From: Hyaloscypha bicolor E
Lineage: Eukaryota; Ascomycota; Leotiomycetes; Helotiales; Hyaloscyphaceae
Assembly (NCBI RefSeq): GCF_002865645.1
Contig: NW_020194589.1
Coordinates: 1,894,064 to 1,958,063 of the forward strand
DNA: 64,000 nt
Reading direction: 5' to 3'
Shown one piece after another: positions 63,300 to 64,000 of the stretch. The translations under genes were made by a program, and so were the position numbers. The notes beneath the pieces are model-generated. The model had not been told where the DNA came from, searched no databases, and saw nothing but the letters and a program-made list of their open reading frames with translations. How positions within the stretch are numbered: the stretch's first letter is position 1; every line of letters starts with the position of its first letter.

Positions 63300-64000
63300 A
63301 TATACTATAATTAGGAATTATTAAATATATAAATATATTATTATTTAAAGATTTAATAAAATAATATTACTATATATTTATAACTTAATATATATTAAAT
63401 TTTAATATAAAATTAGTTATTTATATATTACTATTATATTTAGCTTATTATATATATTAAATTTTAATATAAAATTAGTTATTTATATATTACTATTATA
63501 TTTAGCTTATTATATATATTAATATTTAGAAATTAAATAATAAATATAACTAGTAATAAAAAAAGAACTAATTATTATATATATTTATTAAAATTTTATT
63601 TTATAATAGCTATTATTAAATATTATTTATTAAATATATTTTTAATTTAATTTTTATATTTTCTTTTATATTAATATATTAATTTAAATATAAAATAAAT
63701 AGCTTTAATTATATAATTAATTATTAAAATAATAATTTAGATTATTCTTTAAATTTAATAATTAATAATAATTTAAAAAAAAAAAAAAAAAATTATTTCT
63801 AAATTTAAATATATTTTCTTAAATAAATATTTAAAAAAATTAAAAAAAATAGAAATATAATATTAAATAATAAAAATTATTTTTAAAATTTAAAATAAAA
63901 GCTAAATAGTATTTTAGTTTTTAAGCTTTATTAAATTATTAATTAAAATTATAAACTTTATTTATTATTTATTTTTCTTTAAATTTCTATTTTTTTTTTC
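63300..64000. other. AT-rich DNA, no gene
   Basis: It contains a 62-bp direct duplication and poly-A/poly-T runs. No coding frame or readable transposon motif. Confidence 0.6.
63389..63512. repeat. 62-bp tandem duplication
   Basis: Two near-identical units at 62-bp spacing, each with 'aattttaatataaaattagt' followed by 'atttatatattactattat'. A partial third start follows. Confidence 0.92.

Noticed and set aside
1..64000. A Starship-type giant mobile element or secondary-metabolite cluster
   Set aside because: No tyrosine-recombinase captain gene, no cargo genes and no synthase. The only intact gene is a permease.

Overview
The window looks like a filamentous ascomycete (Pezizomycotina) chromosome segment. 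The evidence is a short-intron fungal amino-acid permease gene, Tad-type LINEs, and very AT-rich, TpA-dominated DNA of the kind left by repeat-induced point mutation (RIP, C-to-T mainly at CpA). Comparing the three LINE copies shows this directly: most differences are CA-to-TA or TG-to-TA, and they create TAG/TAA stops in frames that are otherwise free of indels. Most of the 64 kb is a transposon graveyard. Only one gene looks intact.

Layout. 1-27.5 kb is RIP-degraded LTR retrotransposons, recognised by translating through the stops: Ty3/Gypsy pol on the minus strand (1-2.6 kb), Ty1/Copia RT-RNase H on the plus strand (4.15-5.6 kb), a minus-strand Gypsy integrase (about 13.9-16.4 kb), and a plus-strand Gypsy with matching LTRs at about 16.45 and 25.25 kb. 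That last element is interrupted by a minus-strand Gypsy (18.5-21.2 kb) and faces an inverted copy of its own 3' end (25.8-27.5 kb), which gives a large inverted repeat. 28.6-34.6 kb is a full-length LINE with poly(A) tail and target-site duplication. 34.6-39.3 kb holds a minus-strand chromodomain-type Gypsy integrase remnant. 39.3-51.3 kb is a second LINE (plus) split by a third, inverted LINE (42.2-48.25 kb) with an 11-bp target-site duplication. 51.3-57.4 kb is AT-rich again, with LTR-like DNA and a plus-strand Gypsy RT. 57.46-58.36 kb is an isolated, un-RIPed GC-richer island with no recognisable gene. 58.4-59.8 kb is extremely AT-rich.

59.8-63.3 kb is normal-composition DNA carrying a five-exon APC-family amino-acid permease on the minus strand (629 codons by my splice model), with GATA and CCAAT motifs and a CCG-N6-CGG palindrome upstream. 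A short perfect hairpin lies near each edge of this segment. AT-rich DNA resumes to the end of the window.

Limits. Gypsy and Copia coordinates are approximate because they come from reading degraded frames by eye. Family names rest on motif recognition, not database searches. I found no novel multi-gene system. The most informative features are the nested LINE history, its complementary catalytic lesions, the ORF1 stop shared by all three copies, the un-RIPed islands, and the permease island in heterochromatin-like DNA.
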